Source of the DNA: Quillaja saponaria
Lineage: Eukaryota; Streptophyta; Magnoliopsida; Fabales; Quillajaceae
Length of the DNA stretch: 64,000 nt
NCBI GenBank assembly: GCA_029379385.1
Contig: CM055606.1
Span: 15,215,142 to 15,279,141 of the forward strand
Direction of reading: 5' to 3'
Shown here: positions 46,261 through 59,583 of the stretch, one piece after another
Layout: every line of letters begins with the position of its first letter
Position numbering within the stretch: position 1 is the stretch's first letter
Translations under genes and position numbers: made by a program
Notes under the pieces: model-generated
Databases searched by the model: none
What the model was told of the DNA's origin: nothing
Seen by the model: the letters and a program-made list of their open reading frames with translations, nothing else

Positions 46261-48168
46261 TCCTGAAACAATTAATCGTCGCCATGTGGCCCCACCTTTT
46301 CCTTTTCAAGCAGGCGGTATACGAGGGGTTGGAGGGTCCTTGAGTCCTTCCTTCTTTAATTTTTCTTTTAAGAAAAGGTCGTCTGTGTGATTCTAACGGC
46401 TAGAATGAGAACCAACGGTGAATGTAGTGGGGCTCGTCTCTTGCCGACCATTTGGTTTTGATACACATAAATATGAATGGTTAGCTCTTATTCTTAGTCA
46501 ACCCAAAATATGTTCTAACAAAAAAAAAAAGTCAACCCAAAATATGAATTTTTCTTCACAATATTATTGTTAATTAATGTTAATTGTGATAAGTGATAAT
46601 AATGTTATTGCAATGCAATTAATGATATTATATATTTGTATATATTTATTATACTTTAACAAATATTATTAAAATGTCAATTACAAAACTTAATAAAATA
46701 TTTCAATAATTATATTTATTATAGTTTAATAATTATTATTAGTATAAATAGTTAGAAAAACTCGATTAGTATTTAGTCACATAGTATCATCGTCTGAAAG
46801 GAAGCTCCTTAGCTACAATTCTGTGTAGTGAAGAAGAAAAAAAATGCTTGAAATTGATTTTTTGCCAAACTTGATAACATAGTCAAGGTTAGTAGTTAGG
46901 TGAATGTTTCACACGTAGCTAATACACTTCAAAAAAAAAAAAAACACACCCACCGTAATGTCATTTTTCTCTTCGATGTGAAGGCGTAAATCACCTGCAA
47001 ATTCATCAGCATGCGGAGAAAAGAACATGAAAATGGTGCAACTGTTAACACATTCTGAGCAGACCATAGATGCAAGATTTTGACTGAAGTGTGGGAGACA
47101 AAATGAGATGCTTTGGGTCCCCTCCATGCAGATTATTCAGCCTGAAACTCAAAAGAAATGGTTACAATTTGCAAAATGGACCCGCGTGTCTTGCAGCAAT
47201 TGGTATGTGTCAAAGAAACACTACAGCACAACAACGACAGAGTCATGATCATGATGTCAATTTTACAAGAAAGATGCTGACACTTTTCAGGTGCTGCAAA
47301 ATGGAAAAAAGGTGAACAAAGGGACATAATCCAACTTAGGGGATACCATCAAGGAATACGCCAAATAGCAGCTTCCTTCCTGCACAGATTTAAACTTGAT
47401 TTAGGTAATATTTTTTTAAAAATAATATTTATATTTATGAACAATATAAGTAAATATATTTTATATTTGATAAAAAAAATTAAGTATTTTTGTTCTAAAC
47501 TTTTAAAAATTAATAGTACTTCTAAAAATAATTTAAGAAGTGTTTTCAAAAACTCGCCAATGCTATCAAAAATTTAGAAACTAATATAATCTTATTTTTT
47601 ACTTTAAAAAAATCACAATATTACCAAACTAATCATAATTTTGTGACTTTTACTTATTGAGAACAATTTTTATATTATTTTAAAAATGACTTTAAAAAGA
47701 ATTAAAAAAATACAACAATCCTTAAAAAGTCACAATATTATCAAATAAAGCCTTGGCGTGGAGCATATAGGTATTTCCTGTGAAAATAGCAGGTCCCTAA
47801 GGAAAATGAGGAATCTCAAGGAGAATCTGTATTCAGGATCCTAAATATACCAGCCAGAGCTCATGAACCACAACAGTCAGGTGAACTCAGTAGGATAGTA
47901 TACATTTGCAGAAGCATCCAATAACTTGAGATCTTATTTCTCAAAATGAATAACCAGTGTTTATGCACTATTGACAACCATTATCGTCCATATTCTAAAA
48001 GTTTTGGAGTAAATAGATTCCTAACAACCGCTCAACTAGCCACCAATACACGTATAACTTAAAATTAAGTACCAATGCTGGACAACACTATAATGAACTT
48101 AATGGAAAGCGGGAGAGGGAAGTATCTGTGCAGTTTACTTAGCGAAACTCCAGGACAATTGTTCCATA
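46261..48168. other. Intergenic, AT-rich
   Basis: No gene seen. A 16-bp direct repeat (GTCAACCCAAAATATG) occurs at 46497-46512 and 46531-46546, separated by an A-run. 47400-47750 is almost pure A/T. The right end should contain the 3' untranslated region of the EF-hand gene. Confidence 0.5.
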
Positions 48169-50613
48169 CTAATCTATTGGCACTTCAACTTCCATTTTCA
48201 AACTGCTATTGCCAAGAATCTGCAGCAAAGAACATATTAATATCAAGTAGAAGCTTTTCTCATATAGGAATATGAAAGCAGACAGATATGTTCAAACAAC
48301 ACATTACAAAGCTTTCCTAAATCATAGATATCAACTGTGATCTATTGTTGAAGCATAGCAAGTATGACAAATGTTTGATAGCATGCCAATTGTTGAAGTC
48401 ACAAGTGGAGAGAGGGAGAGGGTGGTTCAATTTGGTCTAATTTTTGTCATTTCACGGACATGGAAGTTGGTGTTGGTAGAAATATTAACTTCAACGGCAA
48501 CATAGTATCAATGTGTTATCTAAAACTCTGTATATGCTACAATAATCATGAGTGATCAACACCATACAACTCCCCTTTGATATCGTCTATTCAACTATTT
48601 GCTTGCAGTAATCTGTGTATTCTATGAAGTCAATTTGGTATAGATTGCACAAGTTAAGGGAGTTGTTTTTTAATGCTTTCAAAATAAACTAGCTAAGAGT
48701 GTCGTTAATATTAAAGCTAAGGAAGTAAACATTTTGAGGAAGAGTATACTTAAAAGAGATCCCCCAAGAATGAAGTTAAAGATACTATAGGTATTGAAAA
48801 GTAATACTACTTTTTAATAGTGAAAGTATAAGCCATGCTAGAGATAAGTTACTTAGTACCTTCACAAAATCAGACAACACTAAAGAGGACTCCTTTGTAT
48901 AACCTGCTTCCTCAAGGACACGTGCCAGAACTTGCTGCATCAAAGGAAAACAGAAAACAGAGTGCAAAAATATTATGCTAGCGGCAGATTAATATCATAA
49001 ACCAAAAGGCACAAACTTAGCTGAGATTAACCAGATAAATTGCTTCTTGCTTTACAAACAAGGAAAACTCTTTTCAATATCACTATTGTTAACAACTAAA
49101 ACATGCAAAACAACAAACAAGTCCAGAACCCCCAAATTTACAGTTCAACCTTAGTTTTAAACAGAAGACAATATGTGAGATTAGATCAATATATGATACA
49201 AAGCTATAATATGTTATATTTCTTGTCTTGATAAACCGTCAAATCATATGAACAAGCCCTTCACTGTCTACACAAAGTATAAAATATGAACTATTATTAA
49301 GACGTGAGCCGTGAGCCAACTTCCAGATAATTGTAACATATCTATTTGGGTTCCTTCTTTTCTTTTCTTTTTCTCTTTCTAGCTCATCCTGGTCTTCATT
49401 CATATATACAGTCCTTCAGATAACCATATATCATATCACTTTTATAAAAAGAACGCTACACCATGTAAATAGAATATGACTAATAAACAATCTAGTTTTT
49501 TTATAACTTCCACCAATAATCCATAAACCTAGGGTTGTCATTCACTTGGCAGAAGAAATCAATTAGAGTGGGGGGCAACACAAATGTGTAGACGTATTCC
49601 TAACGTTATAGTAATAGATTACTAAAATGAAATGTCAACTAAATCAAGCCCATGATCAAGATATACTCCCAAAAGTGAACATTTATATTCTCTTGTGTAC
49701 AAAATCCTGAGTAAGTGTACAGAAAATTCAATTCCTTCTTTTTCTTCTTTAACATGAAACAGTACAGTAAAGATAACTAAAACAGTAGCAGAGACCTCTA
49801 ATAACAACTGACCTCTCTCTGCTCTTCAGATATAAACTGTCCTGTCAAATCCCGCAAAACGCTTAACATTTCAATAAACGTGACTTTCCCATTGCAGTCT
49901 GTATCATATACCTTGAAAATAACTACAAAACATACACAACCCAGAAAAATGCAATTCAATGATAGAAATATAATCACTTAATATTGCATCCAGAAGATTG
50001 TTTTGGTAAAGCCAATACAGATAAGTCTTACATTCAACTTTCTGCTGCAAAGTTGCACGGGGACTAAATGCTGACAAGACCGCCACAAATTCCTTAAAGT
50101 TCAAGCCATCCACCATTCTCAACAATCTCTGAAAGACGAACAATTTAACACACTATTCGGCAACCAAAATGAAACCAAAAAAATTCCCGAGATAAAAAAA
50201 ATTAAAATTTGAGCTCCCACGACAAATCTTATGATTCTGATTGAAACACTTACAATTTCTAATTTTAAAAAAAAAAAATTGCGTTTTAAGGGTGCCTTGG
50301 GTGCTTAAAGGGATAGAGTTGGGTACCTGAGAAAGGGGATTGACGGCAAATTCAGGTACAGACAAGAACTCGTCTTGAGAGATGAAACCACTGCCATTGC
50401 GATCAAGCTGACAGAACCTCTCGTACAAAGAAACTATCTCCTGCTGGGAAACTAGAAGAAAAATCAAACCCACAACAAATATTAAAATCAGAATTAAATT
50501 AATGGCTCAAATTAGCAGAAACTTTTTGTGGGTAAGTGCTAACATGTGTTGTTACAGTGTTCCTGGACCTCTTCTATGTCGTACTGTGTTAACATCGAGG
50601 AAGTGTTGCCCAT
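48169..50613 (-). CDS. Calcineurin-B-like EF-hand protein, 175 aa
   Basis: Six exons (50613-50544, 50451-50327, 50128-50032, 49922-49813, 48934-48860, 48219-48169) join in phase to 175 aa. The N-terminus MGNTSSMLTQYDIEEVQ has Gly2 and Ser6, the pattern for N-myristoylation. Two canonical calcium loops are visible: DRNGSGFISQDE (40-51) and DTDCNGKVTFIE (104-115). The other two EF-hands are degenerate. The protein ends LKMEVEVPID. It matches the plant protein I recall as At3g18430, closest to animal calcineurin B and CHP rather than to the CBL family, and so is probably a membrane-associated calcium sensor. Its partner is unknown to me. The first intron has the unusual donor GTTAGC. A transposon begins about 280 bp upstream of the start codon. 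Confidence 0.92.
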
Positions 50614-50882
50614 GGTGGCAAAGAGACAGAGAGAACGAAGGGAGGCAGAAATCCGATAACCTAATTACGATTTTGGAAAATCGGAGATAGAAGATCGATG
50701 TGATTATTGGGTTTTGAAGATAATGAATTCAAGGAAGACGAGGAGAGCAGCTTCGCTGAATCTTGAACTACCAAGTACAAGGTTGGTAGATCAAGTTAAG
50801 TGTCACTGTTAGTTAATGGTTGGAACTTGGAAGGGTGTGGAATTAGCATTTTTTTTATAATCCCAGAATATGTTGGTTTTAG

Positions 50883-52669
50883 GTTATTGTTAGGGTGCAA
50901 GTGAACAGATTTGTCTCTTAACTAACTCGTAAATAACCTCGTTAAGGACTCGTTAGAGCTCAGTTTATTTTTTAAATAAGCTGAGTTCAAGTTTTATTTT
51001 AGGGCTCGATTAATAAATAAATAGAGCTCAAACTTTATAAAGCTCGGCTAGTAAACTCGCGAGTTCGACTCGTTTAATATATATATATATAAAATAAATA
51101 TTCATTTTAAAAAATTATTTAAGTAGAGTTATTAAATAAGTATTCAACACCAATTGTATAGTAGAAAGTACTTATATATTATAGTCAAAAATAATTTTAA
51201 ATAAATTTATATCTATATCTATATTTATATTTATCTATACTTTATATAAAAGAACCTTAAGAGAATAATATTTTGATTTTTTATTTTACCCTTTGTACTT
51301 ATTAAATTTTTAATATTGTCATACCCTCTTGATGTTTAGAATTTGAATGAAATTAAAATTTTAAAACTTAATATATTTATAATTAAATAGTTAAAGTTCT
51401 AATATGAATTATTTTCTTTCTTTCATAACTTCCTAATAATTTTACAATTGTCTAATTATGTTATATATAATTATATGAGCACAACCTATACTTATATAAT
51501 ACATTGGCAAGCTTAGAACTCTTTATCCAACCCTAATTGGTTAGTTTATTCCAAGCATAACTTGTTATATGCTTTCATTATATCTGCTTATGAAGCTCTA
51601 TGTTTATATATTTTTTTATGTTTTTTGTAACTTATTCATGTTTATATATTCTTTTTGTTTTGGTATATACACTTATGGAAAATGTATATTAAATATTAAA
51701 TAGTATAGAGGATAAATTAGAGGGTGGCCATGACCATGACCATGAGATTCAGTATTAATATCCATTGACCATCATTGCTAAAAACCATATATAAGTATAT
51801 TATTCTCATGTAAAATTAGGTATGACATGAGCCATAATGATTCTGAAAGAGAAATCATAGTTAATTCATATAGATATTGTTGTTTTGATTTTGTTTATCC
51901 TTTTATTTATTATCTTATTTTCTTGTTATATAACTATAACTACTAGTCCAATTAGGAGTAATTAATTAGTATTTCATTATCTTTGGTATGGCTAACGTTA
52001 TTAAGATTTACATAAACATGTATTGGGTTTTTTTGGTAAGTCATTACACTATAATTATATTATTTATTTGTTAATAATTTATTTATAAGTGTTTTAGAGT
52101 TTACTGAAGAGCAACTTAAAACAAAATGTATTTTTATCGGCAAGTTACAAATCTTACAAGAAAAATGGTAAGACAAGTTATCTAAGTGTCACCAAAAATT
52201 ATGATTCAAAATGTCCCTCATGAGTTTCTAACTTTTGAATATAAAAGTGGTTTAGTGAATTTTTTTTTTTTTTTTTGCTTTTTACTATTACATAAATATT
52301 TGTTAGTTGTTCTTTTGCTTCAAATAAACTATTTATTTTATTTATTTTCTATTTCATCTATATTTTAATATTAATATTAATAGAATTATAATTATAATTG
52401 TAATTGTTTTGATTAATATAATTAGTATGGTATATTATTTTTATAAATTATATATCTTAAATACGTTTTATGCGTAACGTGTATACCACAAAAGCTAGTA
52501 AAAATATATTCATGAGTTCTTAATAAGCCGAGCCTGAATTAAGATTTAGGCTCGTGATCCCTTAACAAACTTATCACGAGCTTAGACTCGCAAGCTTTTA
52601 ATAAATATGAGTCGATCTACTGCCAAGGCGAGCGCTCAAGCTTGAATTGCTTGCACCCCTAGCTATTCT
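50883..52669. mobile_element. hAT-like non-autonomous transposon with target duplication
   Basis: The element spans 50891-52661. Its left end is TAGGGTGCAAGTGAACAG and its right end, read inverted, is TAGGGGTGCAAGCAATTC. It is flanked by 8-bp direct repeats, GTTATTGT (50883-50890) and GCTATTCT (52662-52669), 6 of 8 identical. Subterminal regions on both sides are packed with CTCG/GAGC motifs, as in hAT-superfamily elements. No transposase frame is present. Without the nested insertion it would be about 0.5 kb. Confidence 0.7.
51234..52498 (+). mobile_element. Helitron-like element nested in the hAT element
   Basis: The 5' end is A|TCTATACTTTATATAAAAG and the 3' end is CTAG|T, so the insertion site is an A-T dinucleotide with TC and CTRR ends, as required for plant Helitrons. 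A hairpin with stem ACGTT/AACGT (52463-52480 area) lies 12 or so bases before the CTAG end. Length is about 1265 bp with no replication-helicase frame, so it is non-autonomous. Confidence 0.65.
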
Positions 52670-53239
52670 GATGAGTATTGATGACAATTAATTGGGTTAG
52701 ATATCCGCCCGACCCAATGTTAGTGATGGTAATGGTGGGTCGAATATATGCCCTGACACAATGCTAGCGGATCATGTTAATATCCAATTTATTAGATTAG
52801 CTTCTCAATTTCGATCGAATCATATTCATGAATCGGTAGGCTTGGTCAACCACAATCCATCTTTACCAAAAAAACAAAACTCACAAATTTAATTAAGTTT
52901 TTCTACATTTGTTTATGGATGCATTTTTTAAAATTGTGCAACTCTATATGATAAAACACAATAATAATAGTATAGAATAATATCAAGAGTTGACTAATTA
53001 GAAGAAATGAAAAACAAAAACAACTTAGAATAATATCAACAATCTACAAATTTTACTTGATAAATTTACTTAAAAAGTTTGTTATTGGATTTTACTTAAT
53101 AATTTAATTAATAACACTTGTTAAGATGTAATAAATATGATGCTTGATAATTGAAATTTTTCAAAAATAATAATTTATGCCACTGAAATTATTTTTAATT
53201 ATCGTAATAAATAAAACAAATTTAATGTACATTATCAAT
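52670..53239. other. Intergenic, AT-rich
   Basis: No gene or clear repeat recognised between the hAT-like element and the tandem-repeat field. Confidence 0.45.
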
Positions 53240-54310
53240 AGTGCTTCGATTTGTATTTTAGCATATCTTACATAAATCCTAAAAACTATGTCAATTTGTG
53301 TCTTAGTACGAAATTTAGGTAAATCATCAACACGTATGTTTATTTATGTTTTAGTACATATTCTATGTAAATCGTCAATACCTACACTTGTTTCTAAGTT
53401 AAAACATATTTTAGATAAATTGACAGTACCTCTGTAATATATTTCTTAATTTAAATTTTACATAAATAGTCAATATATTTTAATAAATATTTCACAATAA
53501 ATTTTCATCACATTGGTAGATATGCCAATTAATTTGTGGCTTAGTAAAATTGTTTGACACTGCGATTCAAGTAAATCGTGACTAACTTTGCCAATTAATC
53601 ACGGATATATAGTGTAGACGTATTGATGTTTAGTCGTTTCATATTTTATTATAATTTTGAATAAATTGTCTCTAGCAATGCTATTTTGTCAACTTATGTT
53701 TTAGTACACATTTCATAATGAATTGGCAGTCCATAATCTGATTTATATGATTTATATGAATAACATTGAAAATTCAAAACCATATATTTGAAAAATGTCC
53801 TATTTTTTGATATAGAAAGTCACTTTATATATGGCTTTTTTTTTTTTTTCTTCAAATCTCATAAATTTGAAGAATTTCCTATTTGCCATCATAGAGAATA
53901 TGAGTGGTTAAAATGAAAAAAATTATTAAAAACATAATAGACGAGAATAAGAAAATTTATATAATGTATAGATTTAAGTTATACATTAATAGTTTCAAAA
54001 ATAGAAAGATTGTATTAAAAAAGTTAAAAGTTAGAAAGGTGGTCAGATTTAATTAATAATTTAAATTGGTATGTTAGTATATATTTTATGATAATATATA
54101 ATCAAATTATTTTTTAATATACCTTTCACATAAATTGTTAGCTGCTCTGTCAATATGTGTCTTAATAAACATTTTACGAAAATCGTTTGAGAATATGCAT
54201 ATTTGTATTTGTACATCTCATGTAAATTGGCATTAGCTATTTATGTGATTTGTTAATTAATATACATTCTAGTATTTTCTCATAATTAATGTCTTAGGAC
54301 ACATTAAACT
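53240..54310. repeat. Diverged tandem repeats with ~47-bp period
   Basis: A unit resembling TTTTAGTACATATTTTATG, then TAAATCGTCAATACCTA, then TGTCAATTTGTG recurs with spacing of about 46-48 bases at 53257, 53303, 53351 and 53399. Further scattered copies lie near 53690-53735 and 54140-54300. Copies are strongly diverged, so this looks like an old satellite-type array broken by AT-rich sequence. Confidence 0.5.
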
Positions 54311-54956
54311 ATTTTTAAGTACTCCGTTCGTAGTACATCATTTATTACTCTTCTAATTCGTACTTAAAAACACTAAAAATTTAAAATAATACTATTATTT
54401 TTTTAATTTGATAGAGCTCCTTAACAATTTGTTATCTATCAATTTTATTCTTTAATTCTATTATTAATTATTATAATTTTTTATTCTAGATAAAATTAAA
54501 TAATTTATTTTGAACTGATTCTCAAAACTCATTTCAATTAAAATGAGTTCTAAATTATTATTTTTTATGGTTCCAAGCATCATAAATTACATTTTCTTCA
54601 AATATCTCATTCGGAAACCAAACAGGACACACAAAGTCAGCTGACTAGGTCCGTGAGCGGAGAAGAAGAGGGAGCACCTGCTCGGATTCTGTTCTGAACT
54701 TTCCCGCCGGAACAAATTTACCAATTCCCAGGTCCTAATTCTTGACCTTGTTTTCGATTTCCACTCTTTGATTTCAACCACAGACCAACATTTTGTTTTT
54801 CAACTCAATGAAAATTCCTCAAAGAATAGGGAAAAATTAATTTGATTTTCTTATTTAAATTTCATTTTTTTATTAAATATAATTCTATTTGACCCTCTGA
54901 ACTGCAGAACCTGTTAAACTTGTTTTTCAGGAAGAGAAGCATCGGAATTGGAAAAT
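54311..54956 (+). other. Promoter and leader of the elongin-B-like gene
   Basis: After an AT-rich stretch, GC content rises at about 54600-54735, which reads as a 5' leader exon ending CCCAG before GTCCTA. A second leader exon begins after TTTTTCAG (54930) and runs into the start codon. So a leader intron of about 200 bp is likely. Confidence 0.5.
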
Positions 54957-57900
54957 ATGGTACGTGCACCATTTCTGTCTCTTTTGGGTCTAAGTTTTAT
55001 TTTTTATGTCAAAATTAATGTTTCACTGTCTTGGTTTAAACAAATTGCAAGGTAGACGTTAGAATACAAATACTTGACAGTCAAAAACAGATTTTGTCCC
55101 TGTCAGTACTGCATCAGTAGTTAGGGGCTATATTATTTCATTTGGCTTAGAGGATCCTCTCTAAGCAGGGAGCGTGAATGTGGTATAAAGCTGAGGGTTT
55201 CTTGAGGAAATGGTTGGCATCTACAAATGACTGGTTTCAAGATACAAGTTATTTTTAACTTTTAGATTGAATTTTTAGCTTCCAGTGTCTGGAAAGTAGA
55301 TGTTTAATATTGGAACGACGTCATTGTTGAGGTGGGGTGACAGGAAATACTTCTGAATTTGACATTTTGAAGTTGGCTAGTGATACCATGATGTGTATTA
55401 GAGGAACGGACATAACTTCTTTTATCATGCAACATATTTTTAACTTTTTTTCTCGTTTAATTTAATGGGTATGGTTGTGTTCTCAGGTTTTTTGTATAAA
55501 ATGAACTTTCTTTGCACAATTTTTAATTTATTTGAAAACAAATGAGGCTTGTTATCTTTATTAGAGGAACCCAAGTTATTCTTGGCTATCAGTTTAGTAA
55601 TTCTAAATTCTAAGAGGCATCAGTTATCAGCCTCATATGCTTGATTGTATTATATATAAAATGTGATTACAAGTCACCAAAAAATAAATCTGCTTATCTT
55701 TGCGGCCTAGAAGATATGGCTATTTAAATATGCTAAATATATGTATGTTCCTGGTTTTGTTTTCTACCTATTACATTTGGTCCTCTCCTAGCAGCCCCAA
55801 GAATCTTTGAAGTACTACTTTTGCGTTTTTTCAACTTCTCAAATGATTTACACTGGAACTGTCTTGCAGGATATGTACATTCGTATTAAGCGTAGCTCAC
55901 ATTTCATCCAATGCAAGCAAACTGATACAATTCTTAAGATCAAGCAGAAGTTGCAAGAACTCATTGATCAACCTGTTACTAATCAGCGTTTAATTCTATA
56001 TAGTACAAAGGAAGTGTTAGAGGATTCAAAAACACTTGCAGATCAGAAGGTACCATTGTACCAATTGCTTCCCATCCTTTCTATACTTTTCGGAAGTACT
56101 AGCATTTAGGAGGTTTCTTCTTTATTTCCCATATGTTCCTATTCTTAAACAGTCCTCAAATGTTTCAATTATAACCTTACTGGTCATATGACTTTTATGT
56201 TCTTGTTACATTTTTAATGATCTTCTGATGTTCAGGTTGAAAACAATGCTGTTGTGGCACTGACCTTAAGAAAAGGTTTTCTATCTTACCCTTCCCTCTC
56301 CCCACGAGTTTTATGTTTATTACTAGTACAGAAAGCATAATTTCTGTGTTTTGTGATTTGATTTATAATACTATTAATTGGGTTCAAGAATTTGTGTATG
56401 TGGCTTTGAATATATAATGCGGACTCTGTACTATCCTTTACTACTTCTTTTTTAAAAGTTGAGGCTACTGCTGTTTTGTTCTTGTCCAGTGGGGGAGGTA
56501 TAGGATGAAAGTGGAAGACCATTTTGCGCTTTACTGAATGGTCCACACTCCACATCTGTGGAATGGTTAAGGAAGATCAGGATCTGTAAGAGGACTTTCT
56601 GAAAAATATCCTAGAGTAATCAGGAAAGTTTGAGCATTACATATTCTCTTCTCTGTCCTTTTTTTTTGTGGAAACATCTCTTTGTCCTTTTACTGACTGT
56701 GTGCAAATCAGCAGAACCCTAACAATGAAGTTGTCCTACTACCTAGATAGAAATCATTCTGGTCTTCCTAACTTTTCCCTCTATATTTTCTTGAGAAGCA
56801 TTGTTTGTTGAAAATTTGGTGTCTTAGATACTGTTATTTTGAGAATTCTATGCCTTAACTTCCTGAATTTTGAAGACATTGTCTAGTAATTAGAAGATGA
56901 AGTTGAAGGATGTACAAGGTTTAGTTTCACAGAGGTTGCTTGATCTTGTACAATATTTTTGGAACTTCTAGGGTTTCTGTTAACCACCATACGGTAGCAT
57001 CTTGGGAGTTGGATTATGCTGTTGTAGGGTTTCCTGGTAGAATCTTGCCTTGAACAGTCACATACACATTAGGCATTCTATGATCATTATTTGTATGTAC
57101 CAAATCTCTCAAAGAATTACCATGTCAGGGATTCTAGTGATGATACTGAGGTTAATATTATGATGTTGAGTGTTAATATATCTCTGGTTGCTTGTTTATA
57201 AAATCAAAGGGGCAAGGAATGAAAATGCTCTTCAATCCAACAATTCTTAACATTTTTTTTTATTGTAGACCTTGATCATATAGATGATATTTTTGACGGG
57301 CCTGAGTTATCAAGTGATGGTTGGTTGAAGAGTTATTCTCAGAGATGCTATGAACATGATCAAATTACCAATCTGGTTGTCTTCTCTCTGTTGATTTTAC
57401 CTCAGAATACTTGTTTGTGTGTCATGGATGCAGTAATAAGCTGATTGTCCTCTGCAAACTTCAGAATGATTACTGGAGGAGACAATTTAATTAATGGCTG
57501 ACAAAAAGATATTCTTGGTCAGTTTAAAATGTAATATAGCGGAAGTTACATATTCATGATACTTCACAGGCTCTTTTTATTTTTTTGTTTATCTGTTTAT
57601 ATAATTGGGGTTTAAGTCCATTACAAATTTCCTGTCAGATGATTATTACATGGGGATCTCCCACCCCCGAACCTAAGTGTTAAGAGTTGGTTATTTCCTG
57701 GTAGTAAAAGGATTAATTGTTATGTTTCTTCTTGTTCCTTCGTCTCTCTGTCTAATTTCTCCATTCTTCCTTTGCGTCCCCTCTTAAGCTAGTTATTGTA
57801 AGTTCTATTTTAACTTTATGTTTTCAAAGTGATCATTAAATACATGTCTAGACCCTTCAATTAGTGGCTTATATTTGTTATTATAATCTTGTGCTTCTTG

Positions 57901-58024
57901 GAAACAAAATTATTCAGAACCTTTCCTTATTCTGCTTCCAGATGACAATGAGTTTGAGGAAGTCAACATTGAACAGCCAAACGATTTCTCCAGTTCACGT
58001 GACGCAGATGCTGGCAACTGGTAG
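54957..58024 (+). CDS. Elongin-B-like ubiquitin-fold protein, 101 aa
   Basis: Four coding exons (54957-54959, 55870-56049, 56236-56275, 57942-58024) join in phase. The first contributes only the ATG; the second begins GATATG. The product MDMYIRIKRSSHFIQCKQTD has a ubiquitin-like fold: ILKIKQKLQELIDQPVTNQR, EVLEDSKTLADQKVENNAVV and ALTLRKDD, ending EPNDFSSSRDADAGNW-like sequence. It matches the plant elongin-B-type protein that I recall as At5g57860. Elongin B in animals pairs with elongin C in transcription elongation and cullin ligases; the plant partner is not clear to me. No C-terminal Gly-Gly is present, so it is not a conjugated modifier. Intron 3 is 1.7 kb and holds no gene. Confidence 0.9.
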
Positions 58025-59583
58025 TGCCAGAACCAAGCAAAGATTACTAGCATCGGGTGTTCACTGAACCATAAATTAGAATTCTTGTGAATGTTTGAGC
58101 TTGAAAATTGTTATTGAATTACAGATGATATGCCTATATATAGTTGGTAGATTTGTTTGTTTCAGTATTCCATTTGCCATAGCTTTTTCTAGCAAGTGCA
58201 CTGAGATAGAATGTTGTTAACCAAAAGTTGTACTGTTATATATATACAACAATAATTTAATCTTGTGTGTTTGTTGCAAAATGTAGCTAATCCCAAATGT
58301 TAGGGATTAGATTTGCTGTTGTGATCTTTCCCTCTGTAGTTTGTACTTTTGTAGGATGTCTTTTTTTGTTTCTGACCAATGTTTAAGGCTATATTTATAC
58401 ACATTGACCTTGCTAATGAGAGATCTTTTATTATCCAGAAGCAGGAAGAAGATGAGAAAAAGGGTAATAGAAATTGCATGGAAACAAACAGAAATAGATT
58501 AAAAAAAGGTAAATATTCTTTGGAAAGTTCTATTTTCACGCGAGTGCATGAGCTGTTTTACACCTTACTAGTTTTAGGCCTTGAAGGTATCCAATGTGGA
58601 CTGAATCAAATAAGTCTTTCTATAATAGCAAGGACAAAATCATCATTCTGATGATCATTTTGTATACAATATCCTTAACAATTAGTACCCACTTGGAGTT
58701 TGCCACGTGGCACATTGTTTTAGCAGACAAAAAAAAATTCACATTGTTGAGTAATGACAAGCTTGAACAGAAGCAAATCTTTATTTGTAAAATTGACATG
58801 TTGGAGTAACAATAGGACAGGCTGGAGTAACAATAGGACAGACAGGAGGCATGGCATATGCATGGGTTATAAACCTTAAGTATTACTGTGCTTGTATTCC
58901 TGCACATGAATGCCCATCATTTGGTCTTAAAATAATTTAATTTAGTATTATTCATAATCATAATAAGGCTAAGGAGGGTGTAAACACAAAATTATAAGAA
59001 TTGCAAACTTTATCATAATTTATCAAATAATCATTCAACTATATTTTACTTAATATTATTATTATGATTGTTGTTAGCTAGCTTTTGGAATAATTAGCTT
59101 TTAAAAGTTAAAACAAATAAAAGAGGTATTTTTTTTAGTGTAATGACATTATTATCTGAAAATTGGAAATTAAGTGTGGGACAAAGGTTTATAATGTTGA
59201 GTTGAAATGAAAGATACCTTAAGATATGTTTTGCATCATTGCATGTGGTGACCAACAAAAAGTAGAACTAGCCATTAATTAACAAGCATGATAATGATTA
59301 TTGCCAAAATTTTGAGAAAACATGAATGAATTGTTACATTGTACCATAAAAAGGTCCCATTTGACTAATAAAAAATTGGGACCTTTATCTTAATAATTGA
59401 TTTGCATGTGTTAAAAATAAATAAATTTTAATCTAGTGTTTAAGTGTATCTGGATTATTTTATATTATGTCAAAAATATTAATTTGTCAAGTAATACTCA
59501 AAATGACTTTAGCAATTGTTGAATAATATTTGTTTCTGCAGTTATGAATTTACATGTTTCTTTTTTTCTTCAATTAATTGACT
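58025..59583. other. Intergenic downstream of the elongin-B-like gene
   Basis: The first ~200 bases are the 3' untranslated region. Short open frames at 58300-58910 on both strands have no family signature. A 17-bp repeat around GGAGTAACAATAGGACAG occurs twice in tandem near 58803-58840. No gene seen. Confidence 0.5.
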
